A DNA stretch of 64,000 bases from Phyto melanocephala. Its lineage: Eukaryota; Arthropoda; Insecta; Diptera; Rhinophoridae. The stretch spans positions 125,263,395 to 125,327,394 of the forward strand of contig OW799234.1 in assembly GCA_941918925.1 (NCBI GenBank), read 5' to 3'. Of this stretch, positions 39,378 to 51,442 are shown piece after piece; position 1 is the stretch's first letter; each line of letters opens with the position of its first letter. The notes below the pieces were generated by a model, which was not told the origin of the DNA, searched no databases, and saw only the letters and a list, made by a program, of their open reading frames with translations. Both the position numbers and the translations under genes were made by a program.

Positions 39378-39440
39378 TTGGCTCAGCTGGGATTAGATGC
39401 CACGTTAGAGTAACAGTATACCACGCTTGTATGTATGTAT
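39378..39440 (-). repeat. Degenerate tRNA-like (SINE) unit
   Basis: The minus strand reads AGCGTGGTATACTGTTACTC, then CGTGGCATCTAATCCCAGC and TGAGCC. The first part resembles an A box with a small deletion and the second a degraded B box with a T-stem. The A-box part recurs as AGCGCAGTGGTATAAC at 53990-54005. Confidence 0.35.
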
Positions 39441-39856
39441 GTTGTTGCTGTTATTGTTATTGTGAAAAAAACAAGGTGGTCGTGCTTTTTTTCTGACAGA
39501 GCTTAATCGACTCCCTTATTAATAAGCTTTCAGACAATATATCTTTATGGTGTCGGAAATGAAAATTGTAGAAATTCCACACGGAATTACAAATCTATAT
39601 ATACGCTTTTACTGTGTGAAGGGTATAAAAACACTGTGCAAGGTACTCCTTTCATAAAAAAATACTTTTTTGGTTTGGACGCAATCGCATATTATTCGAT
39701 GTCCAAAAACTATTTTTGATGGCCTACTCTCTTCTTATTTCACTGATTTTATCGATTTTCAATATCATAGACTTTTGATATGCTTTGGCGAAATTTCATC
39801 CCAGGGAAAATTGGACAGACGAACGGACATAGCTAGATCGTTTTAAAATGAAACCA

Positions 39857-40510
39857 GTGCCTCGCTTCTGTAACTCTCGCATCGTAAAACTTTTCACATT
39901 AAACAAAGGAATTGAACGAAAGACCGATGGAAATTGAACAAATTGTCACATTTCTCACACAGGTGTTTCTGTACTTTGATTGTGTGAGAATTATCTGTCA
40001 AATGACCTCTTTTTACTTAAGTTATTGAAAATATGTGAGAAATTGTGTTTCTGTATTAAAATTTTGTGAGAAACTTTACACTTGATTTGTCAAATCTTTT
40101 CACATTTAAAAACAGCGCGGATCAGTTCCATCCCTTAATTTTTGACGATAAATCCTCATCATGTTACGCTGATCATGTTGTTCAGCAACTATGATCACAA
40201 CACTTAAAATTTTTTAACCTTTTTTTAAATTTTAACTTTTTTAATAACTTTAAACTTTAATTTAATTATTTCTTTATTTGTGTAACTTTTATTTTATTTG
40301 CCACTAAATTTTCTTCTTCTTATGTGTCTTTTTTTTGCTTTTTGACAGTTGTTCAATGGAAATATTCCAATAACAACGTAATTAGTGTTTCCTCTTTTCA
40401 CTTTTAATTACAGAAACTCTTTTTATTCACAAATCGAAAAAGTGTGGTTTTTTTTGTTTTATGATTTTTCGATGCGAGAAATTCTCACTAAAGTTACAGA
40501 AACGAGGTAC
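39857..40510. mobile_element. ~650-bp MITE with GTGCCTCG-TTCTGTAAC inverted ends
   Basis: Left end GTGCCTCGCTTCTGTAAC followed by CTCGCATCG; the right end complements to GTACCTCGTTTCTGTAAC, a 14-nt insert, then CTCGCATCG. The interior contains several copies of TGTGAGAA-type sequence and AT-rich stretches, without an ORF. Confidence 0.7.
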
Positions 40511-42954
40511 AGAATTTAGAAAAAATATACGTTATGGGATCTAAATGGAATATTTTGATGTGTTACAAACGGAGTGACTTATTAATATATTTATATTATT
40601 TTTTGTGGAACAGATAAAGACAAATTTTTCACTTAAATTCTCTAAAAGTATAAGTTTATATTAAATTAGTTTTAAAATACAGAAATTGTTAAACATTTTC
40701 TTTATAAATTAGATTCTCAAAATGTCTAATTTATGAAAATTAAAACAGCATTGTAACCTAATTACACATGAAGATAGTTTTGTAAGCTCTGATAAGCCTA
40801 AATAATTTTTATAAAAATTTTTTTTTGAATAAAGCTGTAATTATAAAAATTCTAAATCAGACTGTTACTTTTTAGATATAAATTGATTTGTGTTTTTAAA
40901 TTTCTTCCGCAGAATTTTTGTATATAAAAATTTACTTCTTCCATGCTTTATTACATCACTCGTGTGTCTGTGTACTTTCTTTTCTATTTTGTTTTCTCCA
41001 ATACCAATAAGTTCAAAAGGTGCTTGTAATACTTTATTTATGCGACAGCTTGTCTATGACATCACAATCTCGCTAAAAGTATTAAAATACACCATTTAGT
41101 ACCAATATAAACCATGATGCTGTTAATATAAGACTAAAATGCAGGGGAAAGAGGCGACGGAAAAAAACGCGGTTTGTCACCTTGATTTTACGGTTTTATA
41201 CATATTTTCTGTTGTTGGCCTTTTGCTTGTAGTAATCGTTGTACTAACCGAGTAGTAACAAAGTGAGTACATATTTTGTTAAATCAAAATTCATGGTTTT
41301 GTGACTTCTATAACGTTAGAACACGCTTTGATACCCTTTTATTAGACACAAATATTTTTGGAGGATAAACCAAATGTCTTTCTTTTGTTGTTGTTTTTTT
41401 AACTGTTTTTAACGGAAGTGGTTTCAATTTACAATGCTGGCATTTTTTGTGGGGGTACATAAAGGTTTAACGAAATTTTATATACATTTTTTTAAATTTT
41501 TTCTAAATGCCATTAGTTTGTTTTTTTCCACAGTTGGAGTAACTGTGTTATGTATTGTTCTTTATTTTAATTTTTTTTTCACAATTTTTTGTGATGTAGT
41601 TAAGTTTTAATTGGACTTTGGTTGGCAGTTTTTTTTGTTTGTTTTTCATTCCTGTCTAAAGTTCTGTTCTCATTTTTTTATTTCGTTCTATTTTTTTCCA
41701 GACATAAATGTATAGTAAAACATACCACATCTGTAGTTAATTTTTTTGTATCTTGCTTCATAATGTGAGTGTGTTAGAGTATTTAAGTAAATTGGTAAAA
41801 TAAAATTTATAAAAAATGGTTTAATATTTGGTTATTTATCAGAGTCTGGCATAAAAGAATTTCAAATGTTATTAAATTGTTTGACCTTTATTTAAAAGGT
41901 TGTGACTTTTTCAATGCAAGGGGGGTGAAAAATGTTATTAAAAGATCGATTTCAAATTAAATAATTTTTTTTTTAATTTATTAAAAATACAATCATGTGC
42001 ATAATATTTTATAAAATATTTCTAATTACAAAAACTATGTTAATTGGTTAACAAATTACAATTTTAAATAACCAAAAATTTTCCTTAAATTTGAAATCTT
42101 AAATCAAAAAGCATCACTTTTAACACCCACACAAAAATCCCAAAAACTCTTGTTTAACAATGGGCAGAACAAGAAAACTCTTAAACACAATTATGGGGTT
42201 ACCAGTAAAATTCACCAAAATTGTTATCCTTTCCACAACCTCAAATGAACAACTGCAGCATTAAAAGTCATGCAACAATACTGTCCTTAAAAATGAAAAA
42301 TCATTGTCTATTTCTTTCTCGACCTTCTTACAAAATTTCCAAAGAGAAGCATGAAAAAATTTTACAATGCACACAACATGCTGTTGCAGTGCAACATTTG
42401 TGTGTGGACAATGATGAGTGCATGATTTGCATTTGCAACAACCTTAAATTGCCATATTAAATTATGGTAATTGTAGTATTTCTTACGTTTAAATACATTT
42501 CCGTTAAAAGCAATCTACACAGTTGTTTTTCGGTTTTTTTTTTTAATTCTCCTTCTCTTTATGTGTTTATCAACATCTGTTTGGCTAGGGAGTTGCATAC
42601 ATTTATTGTCGTGTTTGTAGTCGTTGATTCGGTATGACTTGTGTGCTTTAAAGTAGTTTTTGGGTTGACTTTATTTGTTAAGAGAGTGTAAGGACATTTA
42701 AAAGCTAGTGGTGTTAAGCGGGTTATGATTTTTGGAATATAATTTTATTAAAAAAGTTGCGAAAAAATTTTTGAAATTTTTTTTTTTTTAATTTATTAAA
42801 AATTTAAAATAATAAAAAATTCTGCCTTAAAACAGTGCAAAGGAGAAATACCTCCGAAAAATTCCCCTAGAATAAAAAGTTTTTGTATTATTCGCTTATA
42901 GAGAAAATCGGCATTTGCTTCATGAAAAGAAAATAGTTTTCTTAAGGTAGGTAG
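40511..42954. other. Upstream region, no gene seen
   Basis: T-rich sequence. The 69- and 79-codon frames here lack homology I recognise, splice context or codon texture. Confidence 0.45.
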
Positions 42955-43317
42955 GTAGAAAGTTATCCTCACACCCTCACCCAGAGAACAATACGGTCTA
43001 TTGTGACGACTTGTTGTAGAAATAAAAAGTAGAATAGAACAAGAATATAAGATAGACAAGTGGTAAAGTAGTGGACACCAAATCAATAGAGAAAAGAGCT
43101 TAACCCTACAATCGTTCCATTCTCAGTCTCGTGTCACGAAGCCAGGTCATTCCCATTACGAAGTGCGTTAGATACTCAAGTCCACAGTCCGAGACATCCC
43201 CCAATTCGTCTAGCCATTTCAACCTGCTAATCTGCAGTCTATCACATTGGCACACAATGTACTCAACTGTCTCGAACTATTCCGGATCCTCGCACAGCCT
43301 AACATTTATCTAAAACT
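42955..43317 (-). pseudogene. Non-LTR retrotransposon 3' fragment with 3' UTR
   Basis: The minus strand (43317-43108) reads RLCEDPE, stop, FETVEYIVCQCDRLQISRLK, then WLDELGDVSDCGLEYLTHFV and MGMTWLRDTRLRMERL before a stop: the Cys/His knuckle and C-terminal tail of a fly R1/LOA-like ORF2. One in-frame stop breaks the knuckle. The following 3' UTR contains ACAATAGACCGTATTGTTCT, shared with 31225-31375. Everything upstream of the knuckle is missing. Confidence 0.7.
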
Positions 43318-46130
43318 TTTTATGAAAAATTTATTTACTAAAGTCGGAAATTAAGTAAACTTGTGTACAAAAATTTAAGAAAAGTTTATTGAAAAATCAG
43401 AAAAAAAAGAGGGCTTACCAATCTTGAGAAAAAAAAACCTTACTAAGAATCATGAACAAAGAGAGAGTGTGTTTAACATGATCCAAAAGAATACAATTTA
43501 TCAATAAGTCACTGTCAAGAGATAGTCCATAAGAAATTTTCTACCAGAAAAAAAGATTTTGTAGAAAACTGTGCAACAATAAAAGCAATATTCTTTAATA
43601 AAGAATTTAACGAACAATATTGAGAAACAGAAAATTAATCGAAAGCCGAAAATTAAATAATTAATTAAAAATTCTCTAAAAATACTGAGTTTAATAACAC
43701 TTCTTAAAGTTGCTTTTAAGATAATGGCTAAAGAAATCATTTAAAAATTTTCTACAAATAGAAGACTAAACGAACTTATTTTATTTTTAAAGTTTCCGGT
43801 GCTCGATTCTCAAACTCGAAATAATACTATTTTTTGGCTTAAGGAACTGCCTGGTTTGCTTTTAAAACCCGTGATATTTTGAATAAGTACCCCATGTCGA
43901 TGTTTACATGGCGAACAGTTGTTGTTTCTCTAACGTTATGGTTCTTAGGTGGTATTGGTTTTTGAGGTAATAACCTTGATGGTGACAATGTTAGTTCTCT
44001 TTGTCAAAATGATGTAGTCTCAAAAAGTGTTGTTGTTGTTGTTGTTTGAATCTTGTGGCAACTGCATTTAATGTTTACTAGTTGTTTTCTAGATCCCAAG
44101 TGAAAAACTAAACGTATATCTAAATGTTTGTGACAATTTTTTGTTTGCATCTTTTAAATCATGTTAGAGGAGAGGTAGAGAGTAAAGGTAGTACATTGCC
44201 AAAATCAACTATACTTTTGGTCAATTTCGAGGTATTGTGTCTGTCACTTGTTGTACAACGACATCATCATAGTCGTCAACAACAACTTATAGATTTTGTG
44301 TGTGTGTGTGTGCGTGTGAAGTTTTGAGTGAATGTTGTTGCTATATGGAACCAGTGGTTGCATCCTAGATGCATAGTGGCAACGTTGACAAACACTTAAC
44401 AGTTCAGTTTAAGGCTCGTTTTCTAGCCATGAGGTCTAAGGATGACATTTTAAGTACCCACCGCAGCCACGACAACAACAAAATATACAAACACCCAGGG
44501 AGTTTTCACTAAAAGATGTATGGCATGTCAGTTGCAATAATGTTTGGACTTCATATATCTTTAGTATGTTAGCCTGAGTAGAAACGGTTGTTGCATATTG
44601 TAGTTTCGTTTTTTTTCGCTTTGACTCTGCCTGCCCATCAAGTCTGGTTGACTAAAAATCTGAATGAGTACTACAATTAAGGTCTAAAAACCTTAATTGT
44701 TTTTTGCTAAGATTTTTGTTTTGTTTTTGCACGTCCACAAGTGGAAGTTCTTTTGTGTTGGAAATGCAAGGCTCATACACATGCAGATGCGTGAGTGAAT
44801 GTTTGCCTTAAACAGTGTCAGGAAAATAATATTTCCGTAAGTTTTGTTTTTTAGAAAGGCAAAGGGGAACTAGTTGTTGCAAAAATTCAGGAAATGTAAT
44901 TAATGCTCTTGCAGCCTGATGGTTATAGACTTTAAACAGGACACAAAAAAAGCCCAAACATTTCTCTATGCATTGTGAAAAATGAAACTAATGTTGGTAA
45001 CCATGTGTGGGTAAGGTTGCATTTGTGTACATAAAGTGGCATAATAACATTGTAGAAGTACTGTAAATTCTATCAAGATTTTTTTAGTTGCAAGTGAAAA
45101 AGAAAAGATAAATCACTTTAAAACAAGTGCAAGACCAAATGCATTTTACGCATACAAATCTACATGCATGATGTACACACTTGCACACCTACACACATAC
45201 ATACATACGTGCCAAAGGAGTGTGAAATTAATGTGTATGTTTTTATGTTTGTGCTGTTCTTAGATTTTCTCCACAAAAAAGAGTTTATTTGTGGTTGTTT
45301 TTGTGGATCAAATGATTAAAATTGTTTTGGCAAAAATTTTAAGTGTTGATTAGGTTTTTCTTTATGTTGAATGTATACAAGTGTATGCATTTGGGTTAAA
45401 CTCAGTGTCTACAAGTTTATGTAAGTGTTTGTTTATTTAGAATTGAAAAATTACTATTTAAGAATGTTTGTGCTTCTAGGCTTTTGATGTTTGGTTCTTC
45501 TACTGGCCGGACTTGATTTCATAAAGTTGATGAATAATTGTGCAGTAAAAAAAACACATCAGAGAATATATAGTGCAATTTAATTTAAATTTGCTTAAAT
45601 TTTTATTAAAGACTAGTTAAGGAAACTAATTGGCAGCAATTAATCAGAACAGAATTGTATATTAAATGAAAGCAGACAATAAATTAAACAAATATGAAAA
45701 TGTGTATAATTTAAACGTTACAAATTATAACAAGAAATATTGAAATAGTTGTCTGTTGTCGAAAGTCTTCATGGTAGGTCTTATTACAAAAGTTGTTCCT
45801 AGTTGAAATGTTTTATATAAGAGCCACACACAGTTCATGTTTGAGGCCAATAAATTCCGGAATTTTTCAAATAAAAATTCATATTAATTTTTTATTGTAA
45901 ACAAACAATTGAAAACACGAAGCAACTAGAAGAATCACGCATAATGTCAGCCACAATACTCGTACTAAAGCATAAACAAAACACAACTACAAAAATAACA
46001 TTTTCATTAATAGCTTTAGAAATAAATAAGATAAACTGAATGCAAACAAAACAAAAAAAAACGTATTTTTGAAAAACAAAAAACTCATAAAATCCATAAA
46101 AAAAAGTCATAAAATTCAACACACACTCAC
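43318..46130. other. Upstream region, no gene seen
   Basis: Contains (TTG)n at about 44030-44046, a (TG)n run at about 44298-44313, and CA-rich sequence near 45180-45210. Nothing coding was recognised. Confidence 0.45.
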
Positions 46131-46385
46131 CCGCTAGCAGTTACATATGGTGCCACAAAAATCTAAAGGATTTAAGCGCAAGCGCGTGCGATTTAAGATA
46201 TTATTACACGATATGTATTTTGCATATGAATGGTTGTTTTTGCAATACCAAAGTTGTGTTGCATTCCCAATGATTTCTGATATGAGCCATGGTGTAACTA
46301 TTTCTACACTTAAATCTCTTTTTACATATAGAGTTTGACAAACATTGGCGCACAAAGAAATAATCAGCTGCGCTGGTACCGCCAC
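46131..46385 (-). other. Candidate splice-flanked exon upstream of the RUNX gene, possibly a 5' noncoding exon
   Basis: On the minus strand, 255 bp with base composition less AT-rich than its surroundings are flanked by an acceptor (cacttatacag before 46385) and a good donor (CGG|GTGAGT after 46131). One frame is open for 83 codons from the acceptor and closes with TAG seven bases before the donor. It has no recognisable domain, and another frame is open for about 60 codons. Because it lies about 8.5 kb upstream of the acceptor at 37570 on the same strand, a 5' noncoding exon of the RUNX gene is the simplest guess. It could instead be a lncRNA exon or chance. Confidence 0.3.
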
Positions 46386-46841
46386 CTGTATAAGTGTGTC
46401 CTAATATAAGCTGAATAATAAATTTATAAATTCTTCTTTTATCACTATTTCACAAAGAAAAACACATTGTAGTTCCTGTTGTCCACACTTTGTTACAAAA
46501 AAATTTAATGTTGTAGGTCTGCTACGATTGTAATTTTTTAAATCTTGTACTAAAGTTGCACTTAAGATTACATGTGGCTAATTCCAGCCAAACTAAGTAC
46601 ACCGTAATTGTTAGAAATAAATTATTGGCTTCGTAATAAATTGGTTGGTTTTTTGTATGTTAACACTTGTCTTTCTTGTTCCAACCATCTTAAGGTGCTG
46701 TATTATTCAATTCAATTAAAGTTCATTTCTTTTTCTTTCTATTATGATTTAACTTACTTTTCCTCAATCGATTCAAATAACTAATAAAACAATTTCAACA
46801 ACATTTTATAAAAATCATACTGAAGAATAGAATTATATCGG

Positions 46842-47093
46842 CCCCTGTGCGCGAAATTATCGTATGTTACAAAAAAAAAATTTTACAGGAGATCGTTTTT
46901 ATTACTTTTAAATAAATAAAAACCTAAACAACACTGCCTCATACGGTAAAATGTGCACAGAGTTATCTCCATAACTAGAACAGTTATCGCTATAATACTT
47001 TATCAGCAGATGGATTAATGGATGCAGAACTAATTTGTATAAAAAAGACGATTTCTAAAAAAACGTAACATACGATTGTTTCACGCACAGAGG
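46842..47093. mobile_element. 252-bp MITE with CCCCTGTGCGCGAAA inverted ends
   Basis: Left end CCCCTGTGCGCGAAATTATC followed by GTATGTTAC; the right end complements to CCTCTGTGCGTGAAACAATC then GTATGTTAC, about 25 of 29 positions paired. No coding capacity. Flanks are TCGG/TCGA-like, with no clear target duplication. Confidence 0.75.
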
Positions 47094-49388
47094 TCGATAT
47101 CTTGCTTGAATTTTCTTATAATAAATATTTACTCAGATAAGAATGTCCCATACCCCGTCCTTGTTTTAAACATAAATAATTTTAATCATAAAAATTTTAC
47201 TTTATTTACTTCTTAAGTAGCAAATGTTAAAAATAAACATTTATCTACACGGTAGGATAATGCCGAATACGAATATTTAAATATTTTAAGAACAAAAGTT
47301 AGTTAAAATTTAATTCAAAATTGTTTGTGTACTTGCAAGCAATTCGTCAAAGACCATTTGTATTTCATATGCAATATACATGTCGTGTAAAAGTGCCTTT
47401 AATGAAAATGCCGAGCAATGTTGTTGTAAATCTTGATGATCTCCAAACAATGTTTATTTGTTTATCTATAATACGTTTTTGTTATTGTTTGTTATTGCCG
47501 TTGATTTTAATATAAAGATAATTAATTTTTAATGAGATATGTATGTATTTATGTCTAGATTAACATACAGGCATATTAAAGGAAAGGGCTTATAGGGTGG
47601 TCCGTTTAATGGCAAGTGTATGCACAAATATTTTTCTTAATAGATGTTTGTTGTTTTATGTTGATGAAATGTCAGATATTATAGGAGAATTTTTTTTATT
47701 TTTAATGACCGCCTTGGCGGTATTGTCTATAAATATGTGGGTTTTTTTTTTTCTTTAACAAACGGAGGCATAACAAAGGGGCGCTTAACAATTAATCAAT
47801 TAATTTAAACATGTATGGATTTTGATATTTTTATTGTAGAACATTTTGTTGCTTAAACGATATGTAAAATAGTGTGCAATTGTGTTTGATTTATGAAGTG
47901 TAAGAAAAAGGGAATTATAATTTTAAAAGACCACACATTAAAAAGTCGTGCACATGCCGTGGTGCTTAGAGAAAGGAAGTTAATTTAAAGCATTTAAATA
48001 AATGCAATAATTTATTACACCCTTATGTCAACAAAAACATACTTGTTAAGATTTCGCGTTTAAAGGCGCGTATTCCATCGAAAGGAGCAATTAAATCGAA
48101 CTGATGTGATATTGTTGAAACAAAATATCTTAGATTATATTCTCGCATTTAAGCGGAATTGAATAGCACTGGCTCGATATATGATCATTTTAAATTTTTT
48201 ACCTGCTAAGTCCCTAGTTGCAAACCCGGATATGTAAAGGAAAATGCATAAAAATATATTAATATTCGCACAAGTATTACACAAGAAAGAAGAGTAAACA
48301 ATATTTTTGAGTTCATACTTAAAGTATAAAAATTTCATTTCAGTTAAGAGTGGCTCCATTTATAACCAACTGAAAAATATATAATTTTGAAGCCGCACCT
48401 CGCCGAATCGGTTAAAAGCTTTGTGACATCCATGATGCGTAAAATCTAGGCTCATTATTGCTGCTAAGTCGCGAAATTTAGTGAATTGAAAATTATGAAA
48501 TTGAATAAAAATATGCCAGAATAGACTTAAATAATTTGTAAGATCTTTACAATTTTTAAATATATGTTTTTCGTTGAAGCATCAATTTAAAGGCAATAAA
48601 ATAATCTTTAAAATGTTAAGAATTTAGATTTTTTTTCAAAGGCCAAATTTTAATGATTTGTTCTATACGGTAACTTTTCTCGAAATGTCGTATTTTTAAA
48701 TTTCTTAAAAAAATATATGTTAGAGACAACCGTCTTGCTTACAATTCCTAAAAGTTTCATTTTTGGATACGCAATGGTTTATGAGATATAAATAAAAATG
48801 TTATACAAAAGCGATTATATTTAAATCTGTTTTTACTGTTTTTCTTTAAACATTTTGCTTTGAAAATTAAATTAGTTTTTTTTAAAATTAATTCATATTC
48901 TTTTTTAAAATTGCATTCGTGTCCCCATATTGAGCTCGGCTTACGAAACTTTTCTTACATTCCTTCATATACTTTTTAGGGAAAGAGAAGAACAAAATTG
49001 CTTGTACATAAAATACCCTGCAGGTAACGCACTAGTATACTCCATAGTGGACTAGGACTAAATAGTCAAAAGATAATCAAAATGTATGGATAATATAACC
49101 ATATAACCCAGCTTTGCAATAAATCTGAGTGGTCTCAAGACACCTCTTTGTCACTACTCGATGGAATACATAAACGGCTTTTATAATGTTTTTGACAGCA
49201 CTAATACAGTCGTAAAAACTAAAAAAATAACGATTCTGCGACACAAAATTTTGTTTGCGTTTTACTATTATCCCTAGTTGGCTGATTTTTAAAAAAATTT
49301 TTATTGTTTTTGGTCTTTAACTTCCGCAGTACAACCCTGACTATTTGAGTATTCGCAAAATATTTGTCGTGTTCAGGTTGAATATATA
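47094..49388. other. Upstream region, no gene seen
   Basis: AT-rich, with TAGGGTGGTCCGTTTAA at about 47594, a terminus-like phrase with no partner found. Nothing else stands out. Confidence 0.4.
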
Positions 49389-49919
49389 AACGGTGCACAA
49401 AATAACTTTTTTTTTAAATGCTATAAAAAAAAGTGTAGCTTCGGCTGTGTGGCACGTAGCGCCGTCCTGTTGAAACCAAATGTTGCCAATATCCTCCTCT
49501 TCAACTTTTGTGAACAAAAATTCGTTCAACATGGCCCGATAACGATCGCCATTGACTACGGCCACTCGTTGCTCATTTTCTAAGAAAAATGGCCTAATTA
49601 TTCCTCTGGACCAAAATCCGCACCGTGACTCGTTTTGGGTGTATCGGCTAATGTATGCGTGCGGGTTTTCTGTGCCCCCCACGCGACAATTTTGCTTGTT
49701 TACATACCCGCCAAGATCAAAATGAGCTTCATTTGAAAAGATGATTTTTTTTTGGCAAAATCGGGCAAAGTAAAGTCGCAATATTTCCCAGCGTTGTTCA
49801 AGCGTATACACAACCATATTCGTTCAGCGGAAGGATAAAACTAATTATATGTCAAATCAGACATGTTACCATTCACGAAATAAGCACTAGTTGAAGAAAA
49901 GGTTAGATGGCGGACCCTT
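49389..49919 (-). mobile_element. Internally deleted Tc1/mariner-type transposon with AAGGGTCCGCCA ends (copy 2)
   Basis: Its minus-strand 5' end is AAGGGTCCGCCATCTAACC at 49919 with TA outside; the far end is mutated (GTGCACCG instead of GGCGGACCC). It encodes VVYTLEQRWEILRLYFARF joined to IFSNEAHFDLGGYVNKQNC, GFWSRGIIRPFFLENEQR, NGDRYRAMLNEFLFTKVEEE and WFQQDGATCHTAEATL in one 158-codon open frame. The usual SDEAH is SNEAH, so the first catalytic Asp is lost, and the third is deleted. Its structure and deletion junctions match copy 1 at 27309-27852. Confidence 0.88.
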
Positions 49920-50460
49920 TATATGGTAAATACGAAAATAATATCTTAAATAAAAAAAATAAAAATAAAAAAACATTAGGGAGCTGTAAGACTCTTTTCT
50001 CTTAATGGTTAATTTAACAAACTTTACATACGCCATATCAATAAGTCGAAGCCCAAAGCAAAAGACAGTGTATGGGTCCGAAATCACTAACATAGCAAAA
50101 TCTTTTTTAAATTGTGCAATAGGTTGTCATTATTTCATACAGAACATAATAATGAGGGTTTGTTATCAACATCATTATTTGAAATAACAGAGAACGGCGT
50201 GTTGGTACTGACCTTCGAAAATATTTTTTTATATTTTTTTAAACAGTAAACCAGTTTCTTGCTAGAAATTCACTTTTTAAATATTGTAATATGAACAATT
50301 TTATAATTTTTTACCTTTTTTGTATCGCAACTCTATAAAAACAAATCCAGCAATAATTTGATTACTTTTTCTAATTACATTTGTAAACGAGGGTCCTGAT
50401 TTCTGGGACAACTCAAACAAAACGAAGCAGTTGTTCGGTAGAAAAAGAACTAGTTTATGT
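49920..50460. other. Upstream region between two transposon remnants
   Basis: AT-rich, no recognisable feature. Confidence 0.4.
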
Positions 50461-50900
50461 CTGTCTCCACTATTACTTGCTAACTTACTGGGTAATTAGA
50501 AATTTTGCTGGGAAGTGGCAAAATTTTGCTGTCAGTAAAGTAGCAATCATACTGTGGGGAAACCTAAGTATTAAGAGAATTAATAAAAATCTAAGCTTAA
50601 GAATTCAAAAGCTTAGAAAATTAATTCCAGAAATAATTGGCCACTCAGTATTGAAAACTCATTTATCCCTAATGGAACTTACAAACTGAATAAGATGCAG
50701 AAAAGAAAACGAATAAATGGAATACTACCGTGGCTGATATTCTGCGTTTGAGAAAATTAGATATGATAGCTTTGATGTGTACACAATGCTGTACTTCGAA
50801 TGCCTTAAGGCTTCGGAATGAAGGTCTTATAATAAGAAGAATTTGTTCTTGGTCTAGTCATGTTTTAGATATATAGAACTTATGGTTCAAATGCGAGTAA
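50461..50900 (+). pseudogene. Degraded non-LTR retrotransposon ORF2 C-terminal fragment
   Basis: ILWGNLSIKRINKNLSLRI, then LRKLIPEIIGHSVLKTHLS and LMELTN, stop, IRCRKENE: the same GH...HL motif before the Cys knuckle as in the fragments at 22985 and 30315, closer to the latter. It is interrupted by stops, and the knuckle cysteines are mostly lost. Confidence 0.55.
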
Positions 50901-51118
50901 CTAACTTCAGGTATGGCTTACAGAGCGCCACTAATTTTAGACTCATTTTACGAAATTGGTAAACTCACAAAGTTTCCTAAGTGTCGTATGGTCATAATAT
51001 CAAAATTTTTAAAAAGGTTTTAAAAGTTTTAAAAATTGTATAATCTTTACAAAAACCAACGTTTTTATTAATTTTGAAATTTTTGGAAAATTATAGCATT
51101 ATAACAGTGAGACACAAA

Positions 51119-51442
51119 GTCCCCGTTTACACAGGGAAACATCTGGAATTCTCTTTTATATTTTCCTTTGCGGTCATACAGGGATACACTGTTGTCGAAA
51201 ACATTCCAGTTTATATATTAATTTTTAATTGTATTTAGTAAATTATTTATTTTTTTATTTTTTTTCAAAAAAAGTCAAATATAAAACATAGAGAACATAG
51301 CATAGCAAATGTAAACAATAAGAATAAAACCACAGAGCGTGTCTGCGAGAACGGAAAACAAATTTCATATTTTCTTCCCCATCCGTCAATCTCTTTCAAA
51401 CAAAATGTTTCCCTTCAAGTGTCTTCCCGTCTAAACGGGCAC
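51119..51442 (+). mobile_element. MITE with GTCCCCGTTTACACAGGGAAAC ends (second copy)
   Basis: Left end GTCCCCGTTTACACAGGGAA; the right end complements to GTGCCCGTTTAGACGGGAAGA. The interior aligns along its length with the complement of 6510-6890, including TTTGCGGTCATACAGGGA and GTAAACAATAAGAAT, but is 57 bp shorter. Confidence 0.8.
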
